This document shows positions 11,801 through 22,135 of a DNA stretch of 64,000 nucleotides, one piece after another (the first letter of the stretch is position 1; every line of letters begins with the position of its first letter). The notes beneath the pieces are model-generated. The model was not told the origin of the DNA and searched no databases. It saw only the letters and a list, made by a program, of their open reading frames with translations. The position numbers and the translations under genes were made by a program. Source of the DNA: Mucor racemosus (Eukaryota > Mucoromycota > Mucoromycetes > Mucorales > Mucoraceae); the NCBI GenBank assembly GCA_027405735.1, contig JAPEHQ010000001.1, positions 4,650,001-4,714,000 on the forward strand, given 5' to 3'.

Positions 11801-12281
11801 CTCCTTTTATATGAAAGTTATATGTAAATAGCGTTTATTTCCAATACAATAAATAAATGGGTCTGCAAGTAGTTATATTATGGAGAACGTAGGGTCTTTA
11901 TTATTAAGTTGGAAAAGAAATCCAGGAACCATCAGATCCAGGATTCCAAAAGTATTTTAACATGGCATTGAAATGAGCTTTATCATAAATACAATGCTTC
12001 CACTCTCAGTTTACCGACTTTTTGAGGCTAGTTTGATCAAATGGTTAAAGTTAATTTACCACGTTTTTCGAGAATAAATTGATCATCTTTCACAAATAAA
12101 AACTTGATATTTGATACCTTACGTTGAGATTTTAAGCGGGGTAAAAGCAAGTGTTTCACTTTTAAAGCCTTTATACTCGCTGAGAAATCAACATGAATAG
12201 GAACAAGTCTTTTGTCAATATTCTGTAGCATATCAAGTATAACCCTACATTTTATATTTCCTGATTATCTATTGAAATGGG

Positions 12282-12840
12282 GGCACGCTCCGATTTTGAA
12301 TATCATCATATAAAATTGTATAATCAGATATGCACAGGTGACTGAGCTTGAATCCAAAAAGTGTTCAAATGGAAAAAAAATCCAAAAAATCCAAAAAAAT
12401 CCTTGTATGTTTAATTGCTCACCAAAATACATAGTAAGTTGAACTAGCGTATTAAATATTTTAGGTTCAGTTTTTAATTCTGAATCGATCTGTGTAGGTT
12501 TTGAAAATGTTTTTCTCATAAAATTTCTAGTAAATGTAATGTCAAATTTTAACGGTTTTTGATCAAAAAGTACTCTTCATTCAAATGCAACCCTATAATA
12601 TTTTATTTTCACATTATGCGCAACAAAATTATCTACAAAATGAGTATTTATACGTAGCTGTAGCCCTATTTTTCGTGGGGATATTAATTTTTTTTGATCA
12701 TTTTTTTTGGTCGGCGAAGATTTACCCTTGTATATCCTCGTCCAAAATGAATCCTTTTTTGTATCATCAAAAATCAACCATTCAATCTCAATTTTCTCGA
12801 CCAAAAATCAATATTTTTTGACGAGGTAAAATTCGTTAGA
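12282..12840 (-). repeat. Possible diverged or partial copy of repeat A
   Basis: Begins with GGGGCACGCTCCGATTTTGA, the same edge found inverted near 63530 and in altered form near 1905 and 24405. It ends in a segment with AAAAATCAATATTTTTTG. The middle is hard to align by eye, so this may be a different element that shares ends. Confidence 0.35.
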
Positions 12841-13456
12841 TAGATGCTAATGAGTACTATCCTATGGTTTTAGTTTTGCATACCTGTCATCCCTTCATGG
12901 ATCTCTATAAAAGAAAAAGTGCTCTCACAAAATTTATAAAAAAATAAAAAAGTTTTCATAACGATCCAAATCCTAGATATCCTGGTAGAGAATGAAAAAT
13001 AAAGTAGACTTTACTTAATAACCATCATTGCAATACCTTAGTATTTTCTCGACTTATTTTCATTTCAAATGCGGTTTCTCAATTTTAAGCTGGCCATTTC
13101 TGCATCATTCAAATTTATGAAACAATCACTATAGTAACCATCCTTGCTTTATTTAATAAAATTTGTAGCCGGGACAATGTTGAATGGATGGGTACTGTTT
13201 TTGTAAAAAAAAGTTTCGTTAAAATTGATCACCAGTAAAAATATTCACATTTTTCAGCTTATTTTGCCCTCTAAAATTGTTGAAACTGGACTTGGCATTT
13301 AAAGTTATATATCAAAATGTATGTAAATAATAATTTGTTTAACAGCTTTTATTATGTGTTCAAGTAAGACTTTATAATGAAACTTAAGGGTTGCCATAGA
13401 TGTATACACTAGAATCCAGCAAACTTTATACCACAAAAATCTCGACGAAATTGATA

Positions 13457-13918
13457 CAGTCGTGATTCGATTTAATGGACAGTTTGAAATCCCGTTTTTT
13501 TTTCATAATTTTACTGCCCAAATCCACTAAATCGATTCAGTGGATAGTAGACAATTTCGTTTCTACCCGTCCACTTTATTAGTAAAATATAAATACTATT
13601 GAATAAAATTGTATTTACCCGGTAATAGCTTGATCTGGTAGCCATGAAATTAGAAGAAGTATGGAGAATAACCAAATCGCGTGCCTAATTTATTTCAGTT
13701 TTTTAATAAGTTTCTTATTATCCACTATTTAATTCAGCTTCTCGAATATGAAAAGCCGTTATTAACAATATTATTTAATACTATAAACTAGTAACGCTTT
13801 TTTATTCTCATTTTTTGATCCAATATTACGGAAAATGATTTATTCGATTTAGTGAAAAATTCGATTTTGTGGACACTTTTCTCCCTCCCAACAATTCCAC
13901 AAAATCGAATCACGACTG
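13457..13918. mobile_element. pogo/Tc1-mariner-like MITE
   Basis: A 462-bp non-coding element with terminal inverted repeats. The left end reads CAGTCGTGATTCGATTT and the right end is its complement, extended with about two mismatches to some 23 bp. TA dinucleotides flank both ends (13455-13456 and 13919-13920), the Tc1/mariner/pogo target duplication. Subterminal CGATTTAGTG-like words recur internally. No transposase frame, so non-autonomous. Confidence 0.8.
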
Positions 13919-14270
13919 TATATTAAAAACATTAGTCCCCTATGTTAGAATACGTATTCATATACAAGAAAAGAATACCAGCTTGATAGTCCGATATGCC
14001 TTATCAATATACGTATAAAAGGATTTGCAAGGCTTTACATTATTTAACGCATTTAAAACCCTGCTAAATTGCACATTTCAGCTAATGTAAAAGCAGCATT
14101 ACAGCGCCTGAACTATAAACTAAGTAAAATAGGCAATATCTGTTACCATAGTAGAAGCATAGAATTTTCTACCAGAAAAACTGTCTGTCATATCATAAAT
14201 TCATTGCAAAATTGCAAAAGCGAGCCCGTAGAGCGACGCCGTAATTGAGCATAGCAAGATTGAGCGGCTA

Positions 14271-14799
14271 TGTTGTATTCTACCTACTAGTATCATACAT
14301 TATCACCTTCTACAGTATCAATACATCTTACAATATATTGACTACGACATGTATTGAAGTGCAAGTCTTGATATCGGATATAAGAAACTCATAGCGTATC
14401 AAGTTTAATCCAGTAATTACCAAGAACGCTTTGACCTCAATTATGACACCACATTATTTCATCCCAGCAGTTAACCAATCAAGTAGTTATCAAATCAACA
14501 TCCAAGCATATTTAGCGCAGCATTGAAACAACACAACTCACAAGCTCTGCAAGAACGGTTAAATTATGATTGATCCATTTCAATCCATAGATTACTATCA
14601 AACAGATCCAATAGTTCAATAGTGCCTTAAATTACATCTCAGGATCTCAATGTCAAATCAATATAAAAGGCCATACTTTTACATCTAAATAAACGATATC
14701 TTGTTTTTATTATACAGTTGAAGAACTGATTAATTACTCATTCTTTTATAATTGTATTCTTTTTTAAGTACTATTTATCAATCCTGAAAATATACGACA
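14271..14799 (+). mobile_element. Solo LTR, family 1, with 5-bp target duplication
   Basis: A 529-bp element beginning TGTTGTATTC and ending TATACGACA (TGT...ACA), flanked on both sides by GGCTA (14266-14270 and 14800-14804). The duplicated segment at about 21120-21150 shows the same locus without the insertion, which confirms the boundaries. A TATA box (ATATAAAAGG, 14661-14670) and AATAAA (about 14688) give plus orientation. No internal retrotransposon coding region remains, so this is the product of LTR-LTR recombination. Related copies: 18019-19283 (inverted, interrupted) and 22768-22961 (fragment). Confidence 0.92.
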
Positions 14800-15549
14800 G
14801 GCTAAGTCTCTTATAATATGGTATATCTAAGCTTTAAATAAAAAAAGCGTTTTTTTTCACTATTTTTATATTTAACCACATACCATCTGAAAGTTCAGAT
14901 TTTGTAGCGGACATTTTCGGGAACTCATTTTATCCTTATCAACACTCATGATTTTGATCAAAAAAAAGAAAAATCAAATTTTGATACCAAAATCAACGTT
15001 TAAATATACTACATTGTGAGACAAAATTGTAGCTATGACTAATACACATGTTATAAAAGCTTAACATTAAATGTTAAGTAATAAAAATTAGCATTTTTGG
15101 CCCAAAAACGGTTTTTTGATTAAAGGATTTTCATGTAACATTTTGCAATAAAAATATTTGTTATTTTTTATTGGGCAAATAGAGCGCTAAATTTTTTATA
15201 TGTGTATATTTTTTGTTTTTATAATTGGTAGTATAATTCACTCTAGATTTGCAAAATCAGAAAAAAAAAATTAAAAAATGTCAAAATTGATGATCTGGAC
15301 AAAAATAATTTTTTAAATTAATATTCCGCTTATAAGCTTTATAAGTCTTAAAAATAAGAGACTTCATTATACTTGTGAACTTTTTCAAGAATTTACGATG
15401 CTGTACCCACTTGATTCAAGCTAATTACTGTAAATCTCTATACATGTTAATATTATTGTGTAATAGTTTATTTGATGATAATATAGCCTTATTACTTTAT
15501 AATTATTGCGCTAGAGGTGGTTTACATTTAGTTTTTTTTACTCCTACCT

Positions 15550-16195
15550 CTCCAATGAGTAATGTGTAAAACATAAAATATATTAAAACTATAAAATATA
15601 ATATACTATCAAATAATGTAGATATTCAAAAGCATATAAAAAAAACTAAACTTGTAAGTTGTAAAAAAACTTACGAGGTGCTTTTTTTAATCAATTTTTT
15701 TAAAGAAAAGAAAATTGTGGAATATTCTGACACTGAAATGAAATGAATTTGGAAAGAATATTTCATAAAATAATAAATTTTTAAATGTTTTGAAAACAAA
15801 AAGTTAATATATAATGATCTTATTTATTTCGCAAATATTAATTACAAAAAAAAAATTAATTTATTTTTATGTTTAAATTATGATTAATATAATTATTGCT
15901 ATAACTAAGTTTAATAGTAAAAATATAGATAAAGGTTTTAGTTTTTTTGACGTTTCTCAATAGCTGAGAGTTTATGGATACATACAATCTTATTATTTAT
16001 AGAAAGAATAATAATAAAGACTAGTAACATTTATTGTGGAGAATAGTAGGCTTTATTACTATAAAAACTAATGGTAAAAGAAAGAACCCAGAGCTTCTAG
16101 GTCTTGGTTTAAAAGACTATTTATAAGAATTACATTTCAATATGAGTTAGAAATGGAATTGGCTTTAAAATTGGCTGTTTAATATCCTCGAAAAC
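15550..16195. other. ~650-bp insertion present only in duplication copy 1
   Basis: In copy 2 (near 21880) the flanking sequences are joined. Here they are separated by AT-rich DNA with CAAT at both junctions (about 15549 and 16191), a possible short target duplication. No terminal inverted repeat, TG/CA ends or ORF was seen. A deletion in copy 2 is an equally possible reading. Confidence 0.4.
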
Positions 16196-16440
16196 CGACA
16201 ATAGCATAAACATAAATGTGGCCATCAATGGAACCTATTGCCGCCTTTTTCCCCTCTTTGTTCCAAGCCAATTTATTCAATGCTTTACCAGAACCAACTT
16301 ACGTGCTTACAAATGGTTCCTCGGTATTTTCATTCAAATTCCATAAATTAAGTTGACTGATTCCATCTACAACTAACAGTATTATCAAATGTATCGTCAA
16401 CCCGCCTTATAATAAATGTCAATCTAAAATCAGAAACATC
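16195..16440 (-). pseudogene. Dynein intermediate chain fragment (WD40), copy 1
   Basis: The minus strand reads, with a frame break, RR-V-DTFDN, then ALNKLAWNKEGKKAAIGS and DGHIYVYAIVG. This is the final WD40 repeat region of cytoplasmic dynein intermediate chain (pattern ALNxLxWxxxGxxxAxGxxxGxVxVYD). A stop and a frameshift interrupt it between about 16350 and 16320. Only the last WD repeat is present. It is a broken duplicate, not a functional gene. Confidence 0.55.
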
Positions 16441-16445
16441 CTCCA

Positions 16446-18018
16446 TTGTCATTGTTATAAGCTACGAAAAGCTTGATTTTTAATAATACAGTAATTAAAT
16501 AAAAGACAAAATTAATAATACTAATCGCATATGGTGGTGAGTATTCAACATCTAGTTGAGTTTAATGAAGAATGCTTTTGAACTCTTTTGAGAATCCTGA
16601 AGCAAACACAACATCTGAATCCTGTAATTTCTATCCATCAAAATGCTGCAATTTCCACCACTACACAATGAATGCACCTTTTACCAATCTTGATCTCGTT
16701 GTACATTGAGTATCAGTTTTCTTACCAGTTGTATTTTCTCTGATTCATTATTAATATCCGGTCATATTGAACGATAGTGTATTAAATTACAGCTTACTAG
16801 TATACTGTTGGTAGTTTTTTGTTATTACTTTAAAAACTTGATCCTAATATTATTATTATTATTACTATTGATTATAATTGTCAAACTGATTGATTCATAC
16901 AGTATGTTATATTACTATTTCGCATTGGTAGAGATTACACAATTGATATCTGCATTTAATACTGGTGGATTGGAAAATTGGTGTCTGCCTTTAATTTGAT
17001 GAATAATGCGTACTCTGGTTTTCCAGTATAGTTTATAATTCTAGGTGTTTCAACTCCTAAAAGCTGAATTTTCCAATGCAACTGCATCTGTTAAACATCA
17101 CTTGATTTTCTATGCGTTGTAGATGATGTTATACTAATTCCCATTTTGACAAATATTGTTTTACATCATCCATATTCAATTTTTATGTTATACGGCTTAA
17201 TATTAATGTACTAAGAACATTGAGTTTTGTTTATAGTATCTCCATCAAAAATTAGCATTTTTTTCAGATGATGTCTTATATTACCAATTTCTGGAAAGCT
17301 CTATTATTATTTCCAAAAAGAAAAAATACACCTTAATTTGCTGCATTTCCCAAAATAGCAAAAAACTGGCGAATACATGTCCACAAATATGGGGATTAAA
17401 ATTGTAGACCAAAGGAGAGTGACAAGCTTAACGGGTAGTGCATGCGCTACAAATTGAGGTAGACACACATATTTGTGAGTTGAAACCCGCCAAAGGGGAA
17501 GCCCTTTGGTATTAGGATATGAATTTTGAAAGAGAGTCTCCGATGACCTATTATGCTTCTCATCGAATATGATCCTCCTTTTTTTTTCTTAGTATGTTTT
17601 GCATATATCTAGCAACTTTTTTCCTTTTTCATTAATGCATATGATATGCATACTGTCGTAGCAATTTAGATTTTTTGTTACACAAATCAAAATAGTGTAA
17701 ATAGCAGATTCAAATGTCAAACTCAATAAACGATGTCTTTTAACTTTTAACTAAATTATCTAATTACATTTATTATTATCACGACAATGCTAGTAAATTT
17801 GACTGGCAAAACCCGGCTCGACACCAAAACTATCAGCATCCATGGGTCATTGTACGTTCAGCCAGTTTGAGAAACAAGTTGGTTACCTGCTACGTACACC
17901 TACTAAGATCAGCAAGCCCATCAGTTCTTCTCAACGAATATGAATCCAAATGACCTCCCGTTGCAATGATGGCAGGTACTTCTAGCGCTGATCCGCAGAA
18001 TTGCAAAAGGTTTAGCCT
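16446..18018. other. Intergenic, no gene seen
   Basis: A plus-strand frame at 16808-16999 is low complexity (Leu/Ile from ATT repeats). Around 17419-17492 there is a weak tRNA-like pattern, followed by an exact 8-bp hairpin with CCAAAGGG arms at 17490-17509. No protein was recognised. A possible fragment of LTR family 1 lies at about 17718-17784. Confidence 0.4.
17784..17834 (+). repeat. Small hairpin repeat D, partial copy
   Basis: Contains ATGCTAGTAAATTTGACTGG and AACCCGGCTCGACACC, shared with 20497-20568 and 31757-31828. The left half (GAGCCCAGCTT) is missing here. Confidence 0.6.
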
Positions 18019-19283
18019 TGCCGTGTATTTTTAGGTTTGATGAATAATACTTAAAAAAAAATACAATTAAAAAAAGAGAATGAGTAGTTAATCAGTTCTT
18101 CAATTGTATAATAAAAACAAGATGCAGTGGAATTACATACTAAAAACGCTTGATAAAAATAAAACAACCTAAATTCCAAGTGTCGCTCATAAAATATGAT
18201 GCCACTTGAAATGTGAACAACAATAATAAACAAACGCTCCAATTGAACACAATAACAAACGCATGCTAAAAATATGAAATACCTTTTTGAACCATACATG
18301 TCGTGTAGATGATAGCACCCTTGATCACGGCGCAATCAATTACACAAACGACATATATATTAAAACAGGATTCTATCCAAATCAATAATAATAATAAACA
18401 AAGATATCAATAATTTAGTCAACTGCTCATCTATATTGAAGTTGCACTATCAATATAAATAAGATTCAAGCATATAAAAACTACCCCTTAAAAATCAAGG
18501 TTATATAAAATAGATATAACAAAAATAAACAAAACAATCATTTCCCAAAAGGTCGATATTGTCACACTTGACATACAATCCCTTATAGTCAATGCTCTAC
18601 ACAATTTACCCCTTAAAATATTAAATCAATAACAATGTACTTGAAACTGGAAGATTACTAAATATACATCCATTCAAGTCTGATAGTATCCAAGTTCTCT
18701 AAATCACTATAAATACCCTCATACTTTTCAATTATTTTAACACTTCAGAAATCTTTTGTAATAAAAACTTTAACTGATTATAATTGTATTTCTACTGCTT
18801 TTATTTTTTATATTTTTTTATTTTAGTAAATAACTTCGTCATTTACTGCACAAGATATCGTTTGTTTAGATATAAAAGTATGGCCTTTTATATTGATGTG
18901 ACATTGAGATCCTGAGATGTAATTTAAGGCACTATTGAACCATTAGATCTGTTTTATAGTAATCTATGGATTGAAATGGATCAATCATAATTTAACCGTT
19001 CTTTCAGAGCTTGTGAGTTGTCTTGTTTCAATGCTGCGCTAAATATGCTTGGATGTTGATTTGATAGCTACTTGATTGATTAACCGCTGGGATGAAATAG
19101 TATGGTGTCATAATTGAGGTCCAAGCGTTCTTGGTAATTACTGGATTAAACTTGATACGTTAGGAGTTTCTTATATCCGATATCAAGACTTGCACTTCCA
19201 TACATGTTGTAATCAATAGATTGTAAGATGTATTGATACTGTAGAAGGTGATAATGTATGATACTAGTAGGTGGAATACAACA
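18019..19283 (-). mobile_element. LTR of family 1, inverted, interrupted by a nested element
   Basis: Reverse complement of the 14271-14799 LTR: it starts near TGCCGTGTATTTTTAGG (18019) and ends GAATACAACA (19283). The TATA box appears in reverse as CCTTTTATATTG near 18888. The LTR is split at 18123 and resumes at 18851. Flanks (AGCCT on the left, ATATG on the right) do not form a target duplication, so this copy may be part of a rearranged element. Confidence 0.8.
18123..18850 (+). mobile_element. Nested solo LTR-like element, family 2
   Basis: A 728-bp insertion starting TGCAGTGGAATT and ending ATTTACTGCA (TG...CA). It is flanked by CAAGA on both sides (18118-18122 and 18851-18855), inside the family 1 LTR where the uninterrupted sequence is known from 14271-14799. 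A TATA-like box (TATAAATA, 18708-18715) and downstream AATAAA favour plus orientation. No coding sequence. It fits a solo LTR of a second retrotransposon family; other copies were not found in this window. Confidence 0.75.
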
Positions 19284-19732
19284 ATATGATTCATATTTTT
19301 TCCAATGGTCACTCTTCCAAAAAAAAGCCGAACAATCTCCGGAAGCGGCCATCTAATAATATTTCCAAGCTTAAGTTTCTAGAAAAAATTACCGGACAGC
19401 CCGGAAGTGGTTGTTTAAATAATAAATATCCCAAGCAGCTATAAGATACAGGTAGCGAAATTTCATACAAAAATTAAGGTTCGACTGTATTGCTACTATT
19501 AATTATTCAAAGGCTTGTTTTTAAGTAAAGCATAATAAATACAACCTACAACATTATTAGCATAATAACGGATTTAACGTGAAAACTATAAGATAATACA
19601 ACCGGATTCAAAAGAAGTCCATAAAATCACAGATTAAAAAGATTTATATATAAAATCACTACGGCCGACCTGTGCTGCACAAGATGATTTTGTTGGGCCC
19701 AGGTAGGCTGCACACTATGGCCTGATGAGTTG
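19284..19732. other. Repeat debris between LTR and period repeat
   Basis: Two related ~70-bp units with CCGGAAGCGGCCATC and CCGGAAGTGGTTGTT (about 19337 and 19400) form an imperfect tandem pair. GGTTCGACTGTATTG near 19482 resembles the end of a Tc1-like terminal repeat, but no partner end was found. No gene. Confidence 0.4.
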
Positions 19733-19976
19733 TTGTGCCCACTGAATAATGGCTAAAAGAATAACAAGATGCACATGATGGGCACAACAAAATAAACTGC
19801 ACACGAGCATAAAGAAAAGCCTGTATGTGCAGAATTATAGATTATCTCCATGTGCATGCCATTAATCCCATGTATGCATAATAGTAAAATTGCCTGTAAG
19901 CATATCATTATCCCCATTTGTGCATCATAGTAAAATCTGACCATGAGCATAATAAGCTGATTGTATGGGCACAAAT
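19733..19976. repeat. Degenerate short-period repeat between inverted ends
   Basis: Words of the type CATGTGCAT, CATGTATGCAT, GTAAGCAT, TTTGTGCAT and CATGAGCAT recur at about 20-27-bp spacing. The block begins TTGTGCCCA and ends TGGGCACAA, complementary ends consistent with a small foldback element. A minus-strand frame across it is a by-product of the periodicity. Confidence 0.45.
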
Positions 19977-20741
19977 TGGTTTTTAAATGAACATCGTGCC
20001 ATTCTCAAAATTTCATCGCTTTGTTTTTACTAGAATGGGGGTTTAAATTACATTTGCTTTAATTAATATACAGTAGCTTATATATACTTATATAGACAAT
20101 GCAATTCAATAAGCTGTTGATGTAGAGCAATACATGCAAGAGCCAATATATTTACGATTATTATTATTTGTAAATATTATCATAGCTATAATGTTTGCAG
20201 CAACAATGGTTTTTGCTCGAGCATAAACTTAAATAACCCTTACTGCTTAAATTTATATATAATTCAAGTCTAAAATTATAGATGTTACTTTATCGCACAT
20301 AAAATTTAAACAAATTAACCTTCTTTAAACTTACTATTTTAGTTTACGATTGTCAGCTGTAAAAAGATCTGTTCTCAAGTATAGCTACGATCAAAGTTAT
20401 GACTATTAGACAAGACATTAGATTATTCTTTTTTAAAGTTTCAATATTATCATTTGAAATTTTATCACTTTTCTGGAATATTTCGTGAGTTTGTAGTAGG
20501 GATACTATCGAGCCCAGCTTAATGCTAGTAAATTTGGCTGTTAAAACCCGGCTCGACACCAATGCTAGTTTGTAGTTAGTTCTAGCTTTGGATTGAATAG
20601 ATATAAAGATCATTGACTTCGATTTGATCTGGTAATCAAAAAATACGTCCAACAATACCCTAGTAAATAATGATATTTGATCTTAGAATGCGATTAAATG
20701 AAAATATTAGTCTCTAATAAATATAACGACTGCTGCCTACT
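19977..20741. other. Intergenic, no gene seen
   Basis: A minus-strand 100-codon frame at 20353-20655 contains the small hairpin repeat D and matches no protein I know, so it is not called as a gene. Confidence 0.4.
20497..20568 (+). repeat. Small hairpin repeat D, copy 2
   Basis: About 72 bp: ATCGAGCCCAGCTT on the left, AAAACCCGGCTCGA on the right, with GCTAGTAAATTTGGCTG between. The arms are complementary over about 11 bp with one or two mismatches. Same arrangement as 31757-31828 and partially 17784-17834. Possibly a tiny MITE or tRNA-like SINE core. Confidence 0.65.
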
Positions 20742-22135
20742 ATATATCAAAAATATTAGTCCCTTATGTTAGCATGCGTATTCGAATAAAAGAAAAGAAT
20801 ACCAGCTTGATAGTCTGATATGCCTTATCAAACGGTGAATATACCGTTGGAATATGAAAACAAAAAGAGAGAAACAGCACACGCATAAAAGGATTTGCAA
20901 GGCTTTACATTATTTAACGCATTTAAAACCCTGCTAAAATGCACATTTCAGCCAGTGTAAAAGCATCATTACAGCGCCTGAACTATAAACTACGCAAAAT
21001 AGGCAATATCTGTTACCATAGAAACATAAAATTTTCTACCAGAAAAACCGGCTGTCATATCATAGATTCATTAAAAAATTGCAAAAGCGAGCCCCTAGAG
21101 CGACGCCGTAATTAAGCATAGCAAGATTGAACAGCTAAGTCGTCTCTTATACGATGATATATGTAAGTTTTAAATAAAAGGGCGTTTTTTTTCAACTTTT
21201 CTTATACTTAAACATGTACGGTCTGAAAATTCAGATTTTGTAGCGGACATTTTCGGGGCTCATTTCATCCTTACCAACACTCATGATTTTGATCAAAAAA
21301 CAGAAAAATCAAATTTTAATACCAAAATCAACGTTTAAATATACTACATTGTGAGACAAAATTGTAGCCATGGCTAATACACATTTTATAAAAGCTTAAT
21401 ATTAAATGTCAAGTAATGAAAATGTGTACTTTTGGCCCAAAAACGGTTTTTTGATTAAAGGATTTTCATGTAATATTTTGCAATAAAAATATTTGTTATT
21501 TTTTATTGAACAAATAGAGCGCTAAATTCTGTATATGTGTATACTTTTTGTTTTTATGATTGGTAGTATAATTCACTCTAGATTTGCAAAATCAGAAAAA
21601 AAAAATTAAAAAATGTCAAAATTGATGATCTGGACAAAAATAATTTTCTAAATTAATATTCCGCTTATAAGCTTTATAAGTCTTAAAAATAAGAGACTTT
21701 ATTATACTTGTGAACTTTTTCAAGAATTTACGATGCTGTACCCACTTGATTCAAGCTTATTACTGTAAATATTTATACATGTTAATATTTTGTGGTAGTT
21801 TATTTGATGATAATATAGTTTTATTTTATAATTATTGCACTAGAGGTGATTTGCATTTAGTTTTAGTATTACCTGTCCAATATTATCATAAACATAAACG
21901 TGGCCATCGCTGGAAACTAGTATTGCCGCCTTTTTATCCTCTTTGTCCCTAGCCAATTTATTCAATGCTTTACCAGAAGCAATTAAAGTACTTACAAATG
22001 GCTCCTCGGTATTTACATTCAAATTCCATAAATTAAATTGACTAGTTCCATTTACAGTTGTATCAAACGTATTATCAGCTCGCCTTACGATGAATGTCAA
22101 TCTAAAATCAGAAATATCCTACTGCCATTGTTATA
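20742..22135 (+). repeat. Segmental duplication C, copy 2
   Basis: Direct repeat of copy 1 at 13921-16445 without the solo LTR and without the ~650-bp insertion. Around 21133 it shows AGCTAAGTCGTCTCTTAT, the empty-site form of the LTR target. It carries an extra ~55 bp near 20831-20886 that includes an AACGGT/ACCGTT hairpin. It ends with the dynein-like fragment. Confidence 0.85.
21875..22135 (-). pseudogene. Dynein intermediate chain fragment (WD40), copy 2
   Basis: An open minus-strand stretch reading NTFDTTVNGTSQFNLWNLN, then GKALNKLARDKEDKKAAI and SSDGHVYVYDN. This matches the last WD40 repeats of cytoplasmic dynein intermediate chain, which joins the dynein motor to cargo adaptors. It is better preserved than copy 1, but lacks the rest of the gene. 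The usual Trp after ALNKLA is Arg here, and an extra residue interrupts AAI-SSDG. No start and no partner exons nearby: a duplicated 3' gene fragment. Confidence 0.6.

Larger units (their letters stand above)
11008..13456. other. Intergenic, repeat debris
   Basis: Contains a dispersed repeat (11491-11800) and a partial edge of repeat A (about 12282-12840). Short minus-strand frames at 12037-12231, 12265-12519 and 12577-12804 do not match anything I recognise. A palindromic TA-rich word lies at 11288-11312. Confidence 0.5.
13921..16445 (+). repeat. Segmental duplication C, copy 1
   Basis: Closely matches 20742-22135 in the same orientation: the block with GCGAGCCCGTAGAGCGACGC, the block with GTAGCGGACATTTTCGGG, the stretch around 15375-15540, and the dynein-like fragment at 16195-16440. 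Compared with copy 2 it has two insertions, a solo LTR (14271-14799) and about 650 bp at 15550-16195. Copy 2 has an extra ~55 bp at 20831-20886 instead. It does not encode a complete protein. Confidence 0.85.

Noticed and set aside
12037..12231. Minus-strand 64-aa frame starting MLQNIDKRLVPIHVDF
   Set aside because: Briefly recalled an LVPIxxD motif of SNF5-type proteins, but the rest does not follow and the frame is short.
19482..19497. Second Tc1-like terminal repeat (GGTTCGACTGTA)
   Set aside because: No partner end within 2 kb on the left; a single end is not enough.
20353..20655. Minus-strand 100-aa frame
   Set aside because: Contains hairpin repeat D and matches nothing recognised.
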